Below are positions 8,063-16,252 of a stretch of DNA of 64,000 bases, piece after piece; the stretch's first letter is position 1, and the number at the start of each line of letters is the position of its first letter. This DNA comes from Clostridia bacterium (GTDB lineage: Bacteria > Bacillota > Clostridia > Oscillospirales > Acutalibacteraceae). The stretch is taken from contig JAKSQK010000002.1 in the NCBI GenBank assembly GCA_024404145.1, positions 1-64,000 of the forward strand, given 5' to 3'. The notes beneath the pieces were generated by a model. The model was given only the letters and a program-made list of their open reading frames with translations. It searched no databases and was not told the DNA's origin. The position numbers and the translations under genes are program-made.

Positions 8063-10045
8063 TCAGCTGATATCGGCATCTTCCATATAAAGATAGCCGT
8101 TTTCGGAAATATATTCCTTTCTTCCCTGAAGATTATCGCCCAAAAGCAAATCAAACATTTCGCTTGTATTTTCGGCGTCCTGCGGAAGAACTTTGACAAG
8201 GCGCCTTGTTTCGGGATTCATTGTTGTAAGATTCATCATATCGGGTTGGTTTTCGCCGAGTCCCTTTGAGCGTTGAAGACTATATTTTTCGCCCTCTATT
8301 TTTTCGAGAATTTCCTTTTTCTCGTTTTCGTCATAGGCAAAATAGGTCATATTCTTCGTTCCGATTTCATAAAGTGGGGTTTCGGCAATAAACACTTTTC
8401 CCTCATAAATAAGGGTGGGCATAAGACGGTAAATCATAGTTAAAATAAGGGTTCTTATATGAAAACCGTCAACATCGGCATCGGTACAAATAATTATCTT
8501 GTTCCAGCGCAGGTTATTTATATCAAAATTTGATAAACTCTTATTCGCTTTGGATTTAACCTCAACACCGCAGCCGAGAACTTTGAGAAGGTCGGTTATA
8601 ATCTCGCTTTTGAAGATTTTATCATATTCTGCTTTAAGGCAGTTGAGAATTTTTCCTCTGACGGGCATTATCGCCTGAAAAGCGGCGTCCCGAGCAAGTT
8701 TACAAGAACCGAGAGCCGAATCGCCCTCAACTATGTAAAGTTCACGCTCGTTTATATCCTTGCTTCGGCAGTCAACGAACTTTTGAACTCTATCCACCAT
8801 TGAATTGCTTGTTTGAAGCGTTTTCTTGATGTTTATTCTTTCTTTTTCGCTCTTTTCTCGGCTTCTCTTATTTATGAGAACCTGATCGGCGATTTTATCG
8901 GCCTCCGCCTTGTTTTCGATAAAATATATTTCAAGTTGATGGCGCAAAAATTCCGTCATCGCCTCGCAAATAAATTTGTTTGTTATGGATTTTTTGGTCT
9001 GGTTTTCATAAGAAGTCAGCGTTGAAAATGAAGAAATAACCAAAACAAGACATTCCTCTACATCGCTGAACATAATCTTGCTTTCGCCCGACTTGTATTT
9101 TCCGCTGCTTTTTATGTATGAATCGATTTGATAAACAAATGCGTTTCTTACCGCCTTTTCGGGAGCACCGCCATGTTCAAGCCATGATGAGTTATGATAG
9201 TATTCCTTTAATGTATGCAGGTTTGAAAATGTTAAGGCAACATTTATCTTTACCTTATATTCGGGCTTGTCCTCTCGGTCCCTTCCCTTTTTCTCGGTAT
9301 GCCAAACAACAATATCGGTTAACTTTTCTTCCTTTACAACATCGGCAACATAGTCCGAAATGCCGTTTTTATAGCAAATTTCGGTATTTATAAATCTTGC
9401 GCCCTGTTGCTGTCTGAAAACGAAAACAAGACCGTCGTTAACTATCGCCTGTCGTTTTAAGATATCAAGAAAATACTCTTTCGGAATATTAACATCGGTA
9501 AAAACATCTATATCGGGTTTCCATTTTATCTTTGTTCCCGTATCTTTGCCGCTGTATTCTTCCCTTTTGAGTCCGCCTATATTAAATCCTTTTTCAAAAT
9601 GGAGATTATATTTATATCCATCTCGTTTTATTTCAACATCCATATACTCGGCGCTGTACTGCGTTGCGCAAAGACCGAGACCGTTAAGTCCTACCGAGTA
9701 TTCGTAGTTGTCGCCATCGTTGGTATTGTATTTTCCACCGGCATAAAGCTCACAGAAAACAAGTTCCCAGTTATAGCATTGTTCTTTTTCGTTATAGTCA
9801 ACAGGACAACCTCTTCCGAAGTCCTCAACCTCTACCGAACCGTCGGTATAAAGCGAAACATTGATTTTTTTGCCGTAACCTTCCCTTGCTTCGTCAATGG
9901 AGTTTGAAATGATTTCAAAAACGGAATGTTCGCAACCGTCAAGACCGTCTGAGCCGAAAATAACACCCGGTCTTTTTCTTACTCTGTCAGGCCCGTCAAG
10001 TTTTTTAATACTGTCGTTACCGTATTCAATAGTCTTTTTTGCCAA
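8063..10045 (-). CDS. parE: Type IIA topoisomerase subunit B, ParE-like
   Basis: ATPase subunit of 660 aa. The GHKL domain has NSIDEAREG (Asn/Glu for Mg-ATP, about residues 48-56) and DFGRGCPV. The transducer domain follows, then a TOPRIM domain with VEGDSALG (about residue 440) and DADVDG (about residue 521). Start codon is TTG, preceded by AAAGGAACGG. It forms an operon with the A subunit gene; the complex passes one DNA duplex through another using ATP. ParE rather than GyrB is inferred from the ParC-like partner. Confidence 0.85.
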   Translation of the reverse strand: MAKKTIEYGNDSIKKLDGPDRVRKRPGVIFGSDGLDGCEHSVFEIISNSIDEAREGYGKKINVSLYTDGSVEVEDFGRGCPVDYNEKEQCYNWELVFCELYAGGKYNTNDGDNYEYSVGLNGLGLCATQYSAEYMDVEIKRDGYKYNLHFEKGFNIGGLKREEYSGKDTGTKIKWKPDIDVFTDVNIPKEYFLDILKRQAIVNDGLVFVFRQQQGARFINTEICYKNGISDYVADVVKEEKLTDIVVWHTEKKGRDREDKPEYKVKINVALTFSNLHTLKEYYHNSSWLEHGGAPEKAVRNAFVYQIDSYIKSSGKYKSGESKIMFSDVEECLVLVISSFSTLTSYENQTKKSITNKFICEAMTEFLRHQLEIYFIENKAEADKIADQVLINKRSREKSEKERINIKKTLQTSNSMVDRVQKFVDCRSKDINERELYIVEGDSALGSCKLARDAAFQAIMPVRGKILNCLKAEYDKIFKSEIITDLLKVLGCGVEVKSKANKSLSNFDINNLRWNKIIICTDADVDGFHIRTLILTMIYRLMPTLIYEGKVFIAETPLYEIGTKNMTYFAYDENEKKEILEKIEGEKYSLQRSKGLGENQPDMMNLTTMNPETRRLVKVLPQDAENTSEMFDLLLGDNLQGRKEYISENGYLYMEDADIS

Positions 10046-10080
10046 AATATCCGTTCCTTTCGTAGTCTTATACAGTTTAC

Positions 10081-10110
10081 ATTATATACCATATATTGTG
10101 TTTTAGTCAA
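10081..10110 (-). promoter_or_regulatory. Promoter of parE-parC
   Basis: TTGACT (10105-10110) and TATAAT (10081-10086) on the minus strand, 18 bases apart, about 35 bases before the parE start. Confidence 0.6.
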
Positions 10111-10157
10111 GCGAAATAAACAAAATAAAACAATACGGCAAATATTTTTCTTATATA

Positions 10158-10198
10158 TGCGAAAAACCGCAGTATAAACATATTATACTGCGGTAATT
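10158..10198 (-). terminator. Terminator of the RNase P RNA gene
   Basis: Perfect inverted repeat ACCGCAGTATAA...TTATACTGCGGT followed by a short T-run on the minus strand, starting a few bases after the rnpB 3' end. Confidence 0.75.
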
Positions 10199-10204
10199 TT
10201 TATA

Positions 10205-10537
10205 TAAGAGCCGACAATAAGCCGAGTTCTGTCAAGCACGGTCATCTATCTCGACAAAGAATTACTCCTTTGCTCCAGCCGCTCGTCGTGGCACACCGGG
10301 CAGGTGTATCGCCACAGTCAGCGTTGCTCCGAATAGGGTTTACAGGTTTTCCGTGTCTCCACGGAAAACGGTGAGCTCTTACCTCGCCTTTCCACCCTTA
10401 CCGAAAAAATCGGCGGTATATCTCTGTTGCACTTTCCCTAAGGTTACCCTCGGCGGCCGTTAGCCGTTATTCTGCCCTGCGGGGCTCGGACTTTCCTCAC
10501 AAACTTTATGTTTGCGCAACCGTGTAGTCGACTCTTA
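10205..10537 (-). ncRNA. rnpB: RNase P RNA, bacterial class A-like
   Basis: Catalytic RNA of ribonuclease P, which matures tRNA 5' ends. On the minus strand the 5' conserved block GAGGAAAGTCCGAGC (near 10500) and the 3' conserved block ACAGAACTCGGCTTA (near 10225) are both present. The ends AAGAGTCGAC (10527-10536) and GTCGGCTCTT (10206-10215) pair as helix P1. Internal stems such as GTTTTCCGTG...CACGGAAAAC are clear. The RNA is flanked by its own promoter and terminator. Confidence 0.96.
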
Positions 10538-10543
10538 TGCTAA

Positions 10544-10572
10544 ATGATAACATAAAAACCGCTCTGTGTCAA
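10544..10572 (-). promoter_or_regulatory. Strong promoter of rnpB
   Basis: Perfect -35 TTGACA (10567-10572), 17-base spacer, and -10 TATCAT (10544-10549) on the minus strand, placing the transcription start next to the P1 helix. Confidence 0.8.
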
Positions 10573-10630
10573 AATAGATTTTTCTGAATATTATATTTTG
10601 AAAGAATATTTTTTACGGGGTGTGGGTTTT

Positions 10631-11707
10631 TTGAATAACGATTTTGACAGATATTTTTTAGCCGCAAATTCTTTTGAAGGGTTTGTTTCCGAATTTTCGG
10701 AATGTTACAGCGCCGAAAACGGATATGATACCTATATTATAAAAGGCGGTCCCGGAACGGGAAAATCTTCATTTATGAAATATATAGCCGCAAGGGCGCT
10801 CGATATGGGGCTTTGCGTTCATCTTTGCCATTGTTCTTCCGACCCCGATTCGCTCGACGGGATAATAATAGACCAAAAGAAAATCGTAATATTAGACGGA
10901 ACAGCGCCCCATACGGTTGACCCCGCATATCCCGGTGCTTGTGAAAACATAATCGACCTTTCAAGATTTTGGAATACAAAAAAACTCAAAGAAAAGAGAA
11001 TTGAAATAATAAACGCAACAAACATAAATAAACAGTTCCATAAAACCGCTTCGGTTTATCTTTCGCTTTGCGGCGAAATAGCAAAAGATACAATTAAAAT
11101 CGCAAAGGGATTTACAAAAAAAGATAAGGTTTGCGATTTTGCCCGAAAACTTGCCGAAAAAGAAATACCGAAAAGAGATAAAACCGAAGGCAAGGAAACG
11201 GTTAGATTTATCGGCGGAATAACGCCGAAAGGCATTATGACTTTCCCGAAAACGATAGAGCAAAATGCCGAAAAAATTATAGCGATAAAGGACGACTACG
11301 GCGCTCATTCAAGTGTTATTACCGAATATATTAAAAACTATGCTCTGAAAAACGGGTATAATTGCATAAGGGTAAAAAGCCCGTTTTTGCCGAACATTTT
11401 AACCGAGCATATTTTAATACCCGAGTTGAAACTCGCCGTTGTAACCGAGAATAAATTTTGCGAATTTGAAAGTGTTACAAGGCGCATAAGCGCCAGAAGG
11501 TTTACCGATTTTGCAGAAAAGAAAAAGCATAAATCGAGAATTGAATTTTCCGAGAAAGTTAAAAACAGTTTTTTGTTTTCGGCGGTTGAAATGCTTAAAA
11601 AAGCAAAAAAATCGCACGATATTTTAGAACGGTTTTATATAGAAAGTATGGATTTTGAAGCTTTGAATAAATTTACCGAAAATTTTGCCGAAGAAATATT
11701 AAAGTAA
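10631..11707 (+). CDS. P-loop ATPase of unknown role (PRK06851-like)
   Basis: A protein of about 358 aa with a Walker A motif KGGPGTGKSS near its N-terminus. The second half (from about FIGGITPKGIMTF) resembles the first half of this family's tandem NTPase fold. At the second P-loop position, however, it reads KDDYGAHSS, so that site looks dead. Families of this type are widespread in Firmicutes but have no established function. A TTG start at 10631 preceded by GGGGTGTGGG is preferred; an upstream in-frame TTG at 10598 would add 11 residues. It is transcribed divergently from rnpB; the next gene starts about 30 bases downstream, so it may be co-transcribed with the TauE/SafE pair. Confidence 0.65.
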   Translation: MNNDFDRYFLAANSFEGFVSEFSECYSAENGYDTYIIKGGPGTGKSSFMKYIAARALDMGLCVHLCHCSSDPDSLDGIIIDQKKIVILDGTAPHTVDPAYPGACENIIDLSRFWNTKKLKEKRIEIINATNINKQFHKTASVYLSLCGEIAKDTIKIAKGFTKKDKVCDFARKLAEKEIPKRDKTEGKETVRFIGGITPKGIMTFPKTIEQNAEKIIAIKDDYGAHSSVITEYIKNYALKNGYNCIRVKSPFLPNILTEHILIPELKLAVVTENKFCEFESVTRRISARRFTDFAEKKKHKSRIEFSEKVKNSFLFSAVEMLKKAKKSHDILERFYIESMDFEALNKFTENFAEEILK

Positions 11708-11737
11708 AATCGGGTTAAAATACTATCGGTGATTTTT

Positions 11738-12103
11738 TTGAAGACTAAAATAATTGATTACGCAAAAAAGGCGGGTGTCGGCATTGCAGTCGGCATAGTC
11801 AACGGAATGTTCGGCGCAGGTGGCGGAATGATAGCCGTTCCGCTTTTAAGGAGTTGCGGACTTGACCAAAAAAATGCGCATAGAAATGCTATCGCCGTTA
11901 TTTTGCCCATAACCGTTTTGTCGGCAATTATATATCTTTTTAAGGATTATGTTAAGCTGAATGACGCATATATATTCATACCGACAGGACTTATCGGCGC
12001 ATATCTCGGAAGTAAAATAATCGCAAAAATATCGCCGAAAATTCTCAAAGGGATTTTCGGCGGGTTTATGATTTATGCAGGGATTTCCCTGCTGAGACGA
12101 TGA
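11738..12103 (+). CDS. TauE/SafE-family permease, half-size N-terminal-type protein
   Basis: A membrane protein of about 121 aa with roughly four hydrophobic segments and the glycine-rich family signature GMFGAGGGMIAVP near the N-terminus. Full TauE/SafE proteins (~250 aa, transport of sulfite, sulfonates or other anions) consist of two such halves. Here the halves are separate genes, overlapping by 4 bases with the next one. A TTG start at 11738 is preferred because GGTGAT lies 4 bases before it, the same arrangement as in other genes here; GTG at 11729 is the alternative. The substrate cannot be told from the sequence. Confidence 0.7.
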   Translation: MKTKIIDYAKKAGVGIAVGIVNGMFGAGGGMIAVPLLRSCGLDQKNAHRNAIAVILPITVLSAIIYLFKDYVKLNDAYIFIPTGLIGAYLGSKIIAKISPKILKGIFGGFMIYAGISLLRR

Positions 12104-12468
12104 ACATTTTAGCCCTTTTAGCAGGGCTTTTTTCGGGTATGCTCGGCAGTATGGGACTGGGTGGCGGAGCAGTTCTCATTATATACCTTTCGTTTTTCGC
12201 CGATAAGGGACAGTTCGCAAACCAAGGTATAAACCTGCTCTTTTTTATCCCCATAGCCATTTTCGCCTGTATAATTTATGCCAAAAACAAACAAATCAAA
12301 TTCAAAATCGTAATTCCCATTGCCATAGGCGGACTTATAGGTGCCGTTATCGGAATATTTTTAGCCGATATTGCAGGAGCCGAACTTTTGGCAAAACTTT
12401 TCGGCGGTTTTCTTTGTATTTTAGGTGTAAAAGAAATATTTACCGTCTTCAAAAAGAAGGATAAATAA
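12100..12468 (+). CDS. TauE/SafE-family permease, second half-size protein
   Basis: A protein of 122 aa with about four membrane segments and its own copy of the family motif (GMLGSMGLGGGAVLIIYL). It starts within the stop codon of the preceding half (ATGA overlap), so the two are translationally coupled and probably form a heterodimeric transporter (inference). The C-terminus is lysine-rich and probably cytoplasmic. Export of a small anion is the family expectation; the substrate is unknown. Confidence 0.7.
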   Translation: MNILALLAGLFSGMLGSMGLGGGAVLIIYLSFFADKGQFANQGINLLFFIPIAIFACIIYAKNKQIKFKIVIPIAIGGLIGAVIGIFLADIAGAELLAKLFGGFLCILGVKEIFTVFKKKDK

Positions 12469-12477
12469 ATATAATTC

Positions 12478-12506
12478 TTGAAAAGCCGATTTAGAAGTGT
12501 TATAAT
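12478..12506 (+). promoter_or_regulatory. lexA promoter
   Basis: TTGAAA (12478-12483), 17-base spacer, TATAAT (12501-12506), about 40 bases before the lexA start and immediately upstream of an SOS box. Confidence 0.7.
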
Positions 12507-12512
12507 CAAAAA

Positions 12513-12526
12513 AGAATATATGTTCG
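12513..12526 (+). promoter_or_regulatory. LexA operator (SOS box)
   Basis: AGAATATATGTTCG closely matches the Gram-positive SOS box consensus CGAACATATGTTCG (GAAT in place of GAAC in the left arm). It lies just after the -10 box, where bound LexA would block its own transcription. Confidence 0.7.
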
Positions 12527-12547
12527 GCAAATAAAGGGGAGTTTTTT

Positions 12548-13138
12548 ATGGATAAAATACCGCTTAACGAAAAACAAAATGCCGTTTTCAAATTTTTGGT
12601 AAAGCGTATTTCAAACGGCGTTCCGCCGAGTGTCAGAGAAATATGCGAAGAAACAGGCATTAAATCCACCTCAACCGTTCACGCAATATTAAACTTTCTC
12701 GAAGAGAACGGTTACATAAGCAGAGACCCTAAGTTTTCAAGAGCCATAAGAATAGAAAACGATTTTGACGCTTCTTTTGTTCCGCTTGTCGGAAAAGTAA
12801 CGGCAGGTAAGCCGATTTTGGCAGTTGAAGAAATAGAAGATTATATTCCCTATCCTTCAAAAAGCGCCGATGGTCTTTTCGCCCTCAAAGTTTCGGGATT
12901 CAGTATGAAAAACATCGGGCTCCTTGACGGGGATATAGTTATCGCCGATAAAAATATGTCCTGCAAAAGCGGTGATATTGTTATAGGTATGGACGGCGAC
13001 AGCGCAACCGTTAAAAGACTTCTTATTAAAAACGGACAAGTTATATTTATGCCCGAAAACGAAGATTTCGAGCCGATATATCCCGAAAAGCCGTCGGTTC
13101 TCGGAAAGGTTATCGGAAGTTACCGTAAATACAGTTAA
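12548..13138 (+). CDS. lexA: SOS-response repressor LexA
   Basis: A repressor of 196 aa. The N-terminal winged helix includes PPSVREICE and STSTVHAIL. The autocleavage site is the Ala-Gly bond in VTAGKP (about residues 85-86), with catalytic Ser in SGFSMKN (about 119) and Lys in ATVKRL (about 156). RecA-stimulated self-cleavage derepresses SOS genes (family knowledge). An SOS box at the promoter indicates autoregulation. The stop codon overlaps an ATG of the downstream rnhA frame, so rnhA and probably queT share this transcript. Confidence 0.95.
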   Translation: MDKIPLNEKQNAVFKFLVKRISNGVPPSVREICEETGIKSTSTVHAILNFLEENGYISRDPKFSRAIRIENDFDASFVPLVGKVTAGKPILAVEEIEDYIPYPSKSADGLFALKVSGFSMKNIGLLDGDIVIADKNMSCKSGDIVIGMDGDSATVKRLLIKNGQVIFMPENEDFEPIYPEKPSVLGKVIGSYRKYS

Positions 13139-13149
13139 TGGAGAGAAAA

Positions 13150-13596
13150 ATGATTAAACATATTGAAATTTTTACCGATGGCGCTTGTTCGGGTAATCCC
13201 GGTCCGGGCGGTTGGGGTGTCATTCTTCGTTTCGGCAACCACCAAAAAGAACTTTCGGGCGGAGAAGAAAATACAACCAACAACCGTATGGAACTTACCG
13301 CCTGTATTAAAGCGCTTGAAGCTTTGAAAGAAAAATGCGAGGTTACGCTGACAACCGATTCAAAATATGTTGCCGATGCGGTTAACAACGGCTGGGCAAA
13401 ATCCTGGAAAGAAAACGGCTGGAAAAAGGCCGATAAAAAACCTGCTCTAAACCCCGACCTTTGGGAAAGGTTTCTTGAACTTCTTGACTATCACGATGTT
13501 ATGATAAATTGGGTTAAGGGGCATGACGGCCACCCCGAAAACGAAAGATGCGATGCTTTGGCGGTTGCTTTTTACAAGAACTTAAAGGGGAACTGA
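13150..13596 (+). CDS. rnhA: Ribonuclease HI
   Basis: An enzyme of 148 aa degrading the RNA strand of RNA-DNA hybrids. The four catalytic carboxylates are visible in [20 protein letters not shown] and ERCDALA. A start at 13150 gives the usual family N-terminus ([11 protein letters not shown]) and follows GGAGAG; an in-frame ATG at 13138 overlapping the lexA stop would add four residues. It follows lexA directly, so induction with the SOS response is plausible (inference). Confidence 0.93.
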   Translation: MIKHIEIFTDGACSGNPGPGGWGVILRFGNHQKELSGGEENTTNNRMELTACIKALEALKEKCEVTLTTDSKYVADAVNNGWAKSWKENGWKKADKKPALNPDLWERFLELLDYHDVMINWVKGHDGHPENERCDALAVAFYKNLKGN

Positions 13597-13599
13597 CAT

Positions 13600-14115
13600 A
13601 TGGAACGAAAAAAATATATCCAAAAAATAATTTTTTCTTCCTGTATTGCCGCAACCTATGCCGGTCTTACATATTTAAGCGGTTTTTTCGGTCTTGCATA
13701 TCTCGGTTTGCAATTCAGAATTTCGGAAGTTTTAACAATTCTTCCCGTTTTTTCTCCCAGTGCAATATGGGGTCTTGTTATCGGCTGTTTTCTCGGCAAT
13801 ATCGCCTCTTTTAATCCTATTGATATGGTATTCGGTACCCTCGCAACGCTTATTTCGGCAATTCTTACATACTTGCTCAGAAATATAAAAATAAAAGGTA
13901 TTCCGCTTTTATCCCTTATTTGCCCCGTTATAATAAACGCCTTAATTATTTCTTTTGAACTTTCTTTCTTCTTTTCGGGCGCTTCGCAGTCCTTTATTGT
14001 TTACTTTTTGACGGTAGCCGTAGGTGAAGCAGTCGTTTGTTTAGGGCTCGGCATTCCTTTTTACATCCTTTTGAATAAGCATAAGGAAATTTTTGATTTT
14101 TTAAGTTTGACTTGA
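13600..14115 (+). CDS. queT: QueT-family transporter, putative queuosine-precursor uptake
   Basis: An integral membrane protein of 171 aa with about five hydrophobic helices. The family features include FRISEVLTILPVF and the glycine-rich segment IGCFLGNIASFNPIDMVFGT. QueT proteins are ECF-type substrate-binding (S) components predicted to import queuosine precursors such as preQ1. No preQ1 riboswitch fits in the 3-base gap after rnhA, so it appears to be carried in the lexA-rnhA transcript. AAAGGGG precedes the ATG. Confidence 0.75.
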   Translation: MERKKYIQKIIFSSCIAATYAGLTYLSGFFGLAYLGLQFRISEVLTILPVFSPSAIWGLVIGCFLGNIASFNPIDMVFGTLATLISAILTYLLRNIKIKGIPLLSLICPVIINALIISFELSFFFSGASQSFIVYFLTVAVGEAVVCLGLGIPFYILLNKHKEIFDFLSLT

Positions 14116-14139
14116 CTTTTCATCAAATAGGTATATAAT
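14112..14139 (+). promoter_or_regulatory. Promoter of the ATP synthase operon
   Basis: TTGACT (14112-14117), 16-base spacer, TATAAT (14134-14139). It overlaps the end of queT and leaves a leader of roughly 100 bases. Confidence 0.65.
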
Positions 14140-14213
14140 TTCTTTTATATTTTAAGTGGAAGTGATAGCGAGGAACATTCACGCTGTCAAATTATAACGG
14201 CGCCCTTTTCGGT

Positions 14214-14252
14214 AAATTTTATGTTTTTAAGAAAGAAATGGTGATTTTTATG
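14214..14252 (+). repeat. Shared leader element, copy 1
   Basis: TTTTATGTTTTTAAGAAAG followed by AAATGGTGATTTTTATG ends exactly on the start codon of the first atp-operon gene. The same core precedes atpE and, with small changes, two genes near 38.4 and 39.5 kb. GGTGAT pairs with the far 3' end of 16S rRNA, so it probably serves as the ribosome-binding site. Confidence 0.7.
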
Positions 14253-14513
14253 TTAGCTTTGATAGTAAGTTTTTTGTTTGCCGTTTTGCAAACATTTTTA
14301 CTTAAAAAACTAATGGCGGCTATAACCGCCCAAGATAAAAAAACAAGCATTCGCCTTTTCTTCATTAAATTTATTCTATACGGCGTTGTTATAGCGCTTT
14401 TCATGTTCAAATTTATGAAATATGCAACCTATTGTTTATGCGGTTTTGCGGCAGGTATGCCCCTTACCGCCATCAGTCTTTTTATTTATTATTCATTCAT
14501 TAAAAGGAACTAA
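14250..14513 (+). CDS. Small membrane protein at the head of the atp operon (AtpI-like position)
   Basis: A protein of 87 aa with three likely membrane helices and a basic loop (KKLMAAITAQDKK). It has no recognisable catalytic motif. It occupies the place where atpI/atpZ is usually found, just before the a subunit, so a role in assembly of the c-ring or ion supply to Fo is plausible but rests on position only. The ATG at 14250 is chosen because GGTGAT lies 4 bases upstream; a GTG 12 bases earlier is less likely. Confidence 0.55.
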   Translation: MLALIVSFLFAVLQTFLLKKLMAAITAQDKKTSIRLFFIKFILYGVVIALFMFKFMKYATYCLCGFAAGMPLTAISLFIYYSFIKRN

Positions 14514-14533
14514 TTTTTGGAGATGAAAATTTT

Positions 14534-15427
14534 TTGAAAATCATCAATATTATCGAACTTTGCGTTTCTTCCGTTTGCCTGGCGCTCGGAATTATCGGTA
14601 TGGCTTTTGCAAAATCTTCAAAAGCCGTAGGCGAAAATCCGAAAAAGGCAAAAAAACGAAAAACGCTTTTTACCGTTCTTGCGGTTTTCGGAGCATGGTT
14701 TCTTATAGGAACCGTAATTTCCGTTATAAGCAGTAAAAAAAGCGGTATAAATATCGAATTTTCCCTTTTAAGCGACCGAATGTCGGTTTTCGGTTTTTCA
14801 CTTGCGAAAACAACCGTAATTTCGCTCTTTATAACGGTTATCGTTCTTGTTCTCGGTATTATTTTCAGACTTTTTGTTTTCCCGAAATTCACCTTCGATA
14901 ATCCGAAAACCCTTCAAAATGTTTTTGAACTTGCCGTTGAGGCAATGGAAAACTTTGCAAAAGATAATCTTTGCGATTATTCAGGTGTTCTCGCTCCTTA
15001 TATGTTTACCCTCGGAATTTTTATGATATTTTCCGCAGCGAGTGAACTTTTCGGTCTTAGGGCGCCGACTTCGGATATCGTTACAACCTTTTCGATGGGT
15101 ATAATAACCTTTGTTTTAATAAACTTCTTCGGAGTTAAGAAAAAGGGCGTCGGCGGAAGAATAAAAGGTATGGCTTCCCCTACTCCGCTTGTTTTCCCGA
15201 TGAAAATATTAAGCGATATCGCCGTTCCCGTTTCTCTTGCCTGTCGTCTTTTCGGCAATATGCTCGGAGGAATGATAGTTATGGATTTGCTTAAATCCGC
15301 TCTCGGCGGTTATGCTACGGGAATTCCCGCCGTTGCAGGTCTTTATTTCAACCTCTTCCACCCCGTAATTCAGGCCTATATATTTATTGTTTTATCTATG
15401 ACCTTCATAAACGAAGCGATAGAATAA
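14534..15427 (+). CDS. atpB: F1Fo ATP synthase subunit a
   Basis: Membrane stator channel subunit, 297 aa, longer than the usual 220-270. The essential arginine is in LACRLFGNM (about residue 238), and the last helix has PVIQAYIFIVLS. The N-terminal ~100 residues include a signal-like hydrophobic segment, a lysine-rich loop and a second helix, an extension not seen in typical subunits. The start codon is TTG with GGAGATG upstream. It carries ions across half-channels to the c-ring. Confidence 0.92.
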   Translation: MKIINIIELCVSSVCLALGIIGMAFAKSSKAVGENPKKAKKRKTLFTVLAVFGAWFLIGTVISVISSKKSGINIEFSLLSDRMSVFGFSLAKTTVISLFITVIVLVLGIIFRLFVFPKFTFDNPKTLQNVFELAVEAMENFAKDNLCDYSGVLAPYMFTLGIFMIFSAASELFGLRAPTSDIVTTFSMGIITFVLINFFGVKKKGVGGRIKGMASPTPLVFPMKILSDIAVPVSLACRLFGNMLGGMIVMDLLKSALGGYATGIPAVAGLYFNLFHPVIQAYIFIVLSMTFINEAIE

Positions 15428-15537
15428 ATTTTTAACTAATTATCGGCGCAAAAAAGCGCCCGAAAAAAAATCAGGACACTCATTTTTCCCGCCGCTGACA
15501 AACGGCATTTGTGTCTTAGAAAGAAATGGTGATTTTT
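15428..15537 (+). promoter_or_regulatory. Structured leader between atpB and atpE
   Basis: This spacer is the longest in the operon. It contains GGCGC-AAAAAA-GCGCC, then a larger possible stem pairing AGGACAC with GTGTCTT around a smaller GCCG/CGGC hairpin. Such structures near atpE could raise expression of the multi-copy c subunit; this is inference. Confidence 0.4.
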
Positions 15538-15540
15538 ATG
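15504..15540 (+). repeat. Shared leader element, copy 2
   Basis: GGCATTTGTGTCTTAGAAAG followed by AAATGGTGATTTTTATG ends on the atpE start codon. The last 22 bases are identical to copy 1 and to the copy upstream of the metallophosphoesterase gene. Confidence 0.7.
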
Positions 15541-15747
15541 TATGCTATTGGTGCAGGACTTGCAATGTTAACCGCCTTAGGTGCGGGATTCGGAATGTGT
15601 ATGGCAACGGCAAAAGCCGTTGAATCGGTTGCCCGTCAACCCGAGGCCTCAGGTAAAATAAACTCTATTCTTCTTCTTGGTTGCGCTCTCGCCGAATCTA
15701 CCGCAATTTATGCCTTCGTTATCGCTCTCGTTCTTGCGGTAAAATAA
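15538..15747 (+). CDS. atpE: F1Fo ATP synthase subunit c
   Basis: A two-helix proteolipid of 69 aa forming the rotor ring. The loop [11 protein letters not shown] is conserved. The ion-binding helix reads AESTAIY: Glu53, Ser54, Thr55 and Tyr58 match the Na+-binding set of Ilyobacter-type rings. The glutamine expected in the first helix is replaced by Met20 (GFGMCM). Ion specificity is therefore uncertain: Na+-like on one helix, incomplete on the other. The ATG at 15538 is preferred over a GTG at 15526 from Shine-Dalgarno spacing. Confidence 0.95.
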   Translation: MYAIGAGLAMLTALGAGFGMCMATAKAVESVARQPEASGKINSILLLGCALAESTAIYAFVIALVLAVK

Positions 15748-15760
15748 GAGGTGAATTCAA

Positions 15761-16252
15761 ATGAATATCAACCTTGGAGAAACTGCTGTTGACCTTATTA
15801 TCAACATATTAAATATCCTTATTCTTTTTGTCATCGTAAAATTGCTTGTTTATAAGCCGGTTAAAAAGTTTTTAGATGACCGAAAGGCAAGAATAAACGA
15901 AGAAACTTCCAAAGCGCAAAAAATTCTCGATGAGGCAACTGATACGCTTAAATCAAAAGATTTGCTGTTAGAAGAAAGTCGTAAAAATGCCGAAGCGGAG
16001 TCTGAGAAAATAATCAGCGAAGCAAAGGCAAATGCCGATTTTATTGTTGCCGAGGCAAAGAAAAATGCCAAAACTGCGGAAGAAAAAGCAAACGCCGAAA
16101 TAAAAGCAAAAAAAGAGAACTTTGTTGCTTCTTCAAAGGACGAAATTGCCGAACTCGCAGTTAATATCGCCGAAAGAATTTTGAGCCGTGAAACAAACAG
16201 TAAAGACAACGAAAAAATCATTGAAGATTTCTTTGATGAGGTAAATATATGA
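15761..16252 (+). CDS. atpF: F1Fo ATP synthase subunit b
   Basis: Peripheral stalk subunit, 163 aa: one N-terminal membrane helix (about residues 9-29) followed by a long Ala/Glu/Lys-rich coiled coil and a C-terminal segment with ELAVNIAERIL. Length is normal, so the missing N-terminal domain of the delta subunit has not been fused here. AAGAGGTG precedes the ATG. It overlaps the next gene by 4 bases. Confidence 0.93.
   Translation: MNINLGETAVDLIINILNILILFVIVKLLVYKPVKKFLDDRKARINEETSKAQKILDEATDTLKSKDLLLEESRKNAEAESEKIISEAKANADFIVAEAKKNAKTAEEKANAEIKAKKENFVASSKDEIAELAVNIAERILSRETNSKDNEKIIEDFFDEVNI

Noticed and set aside
5804..10045. DNA gyrase (gyrA/gyrB)
   Set aside because: No GyrA box in the A subunit and shorter C-terminal domain; ParC/ParE assignment fits better.
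13541..13600. preQ1 riboswitch before queT
   Set aside because: Only three bases separate rnhA and queT, and no riboswitch-like sequence is seen.
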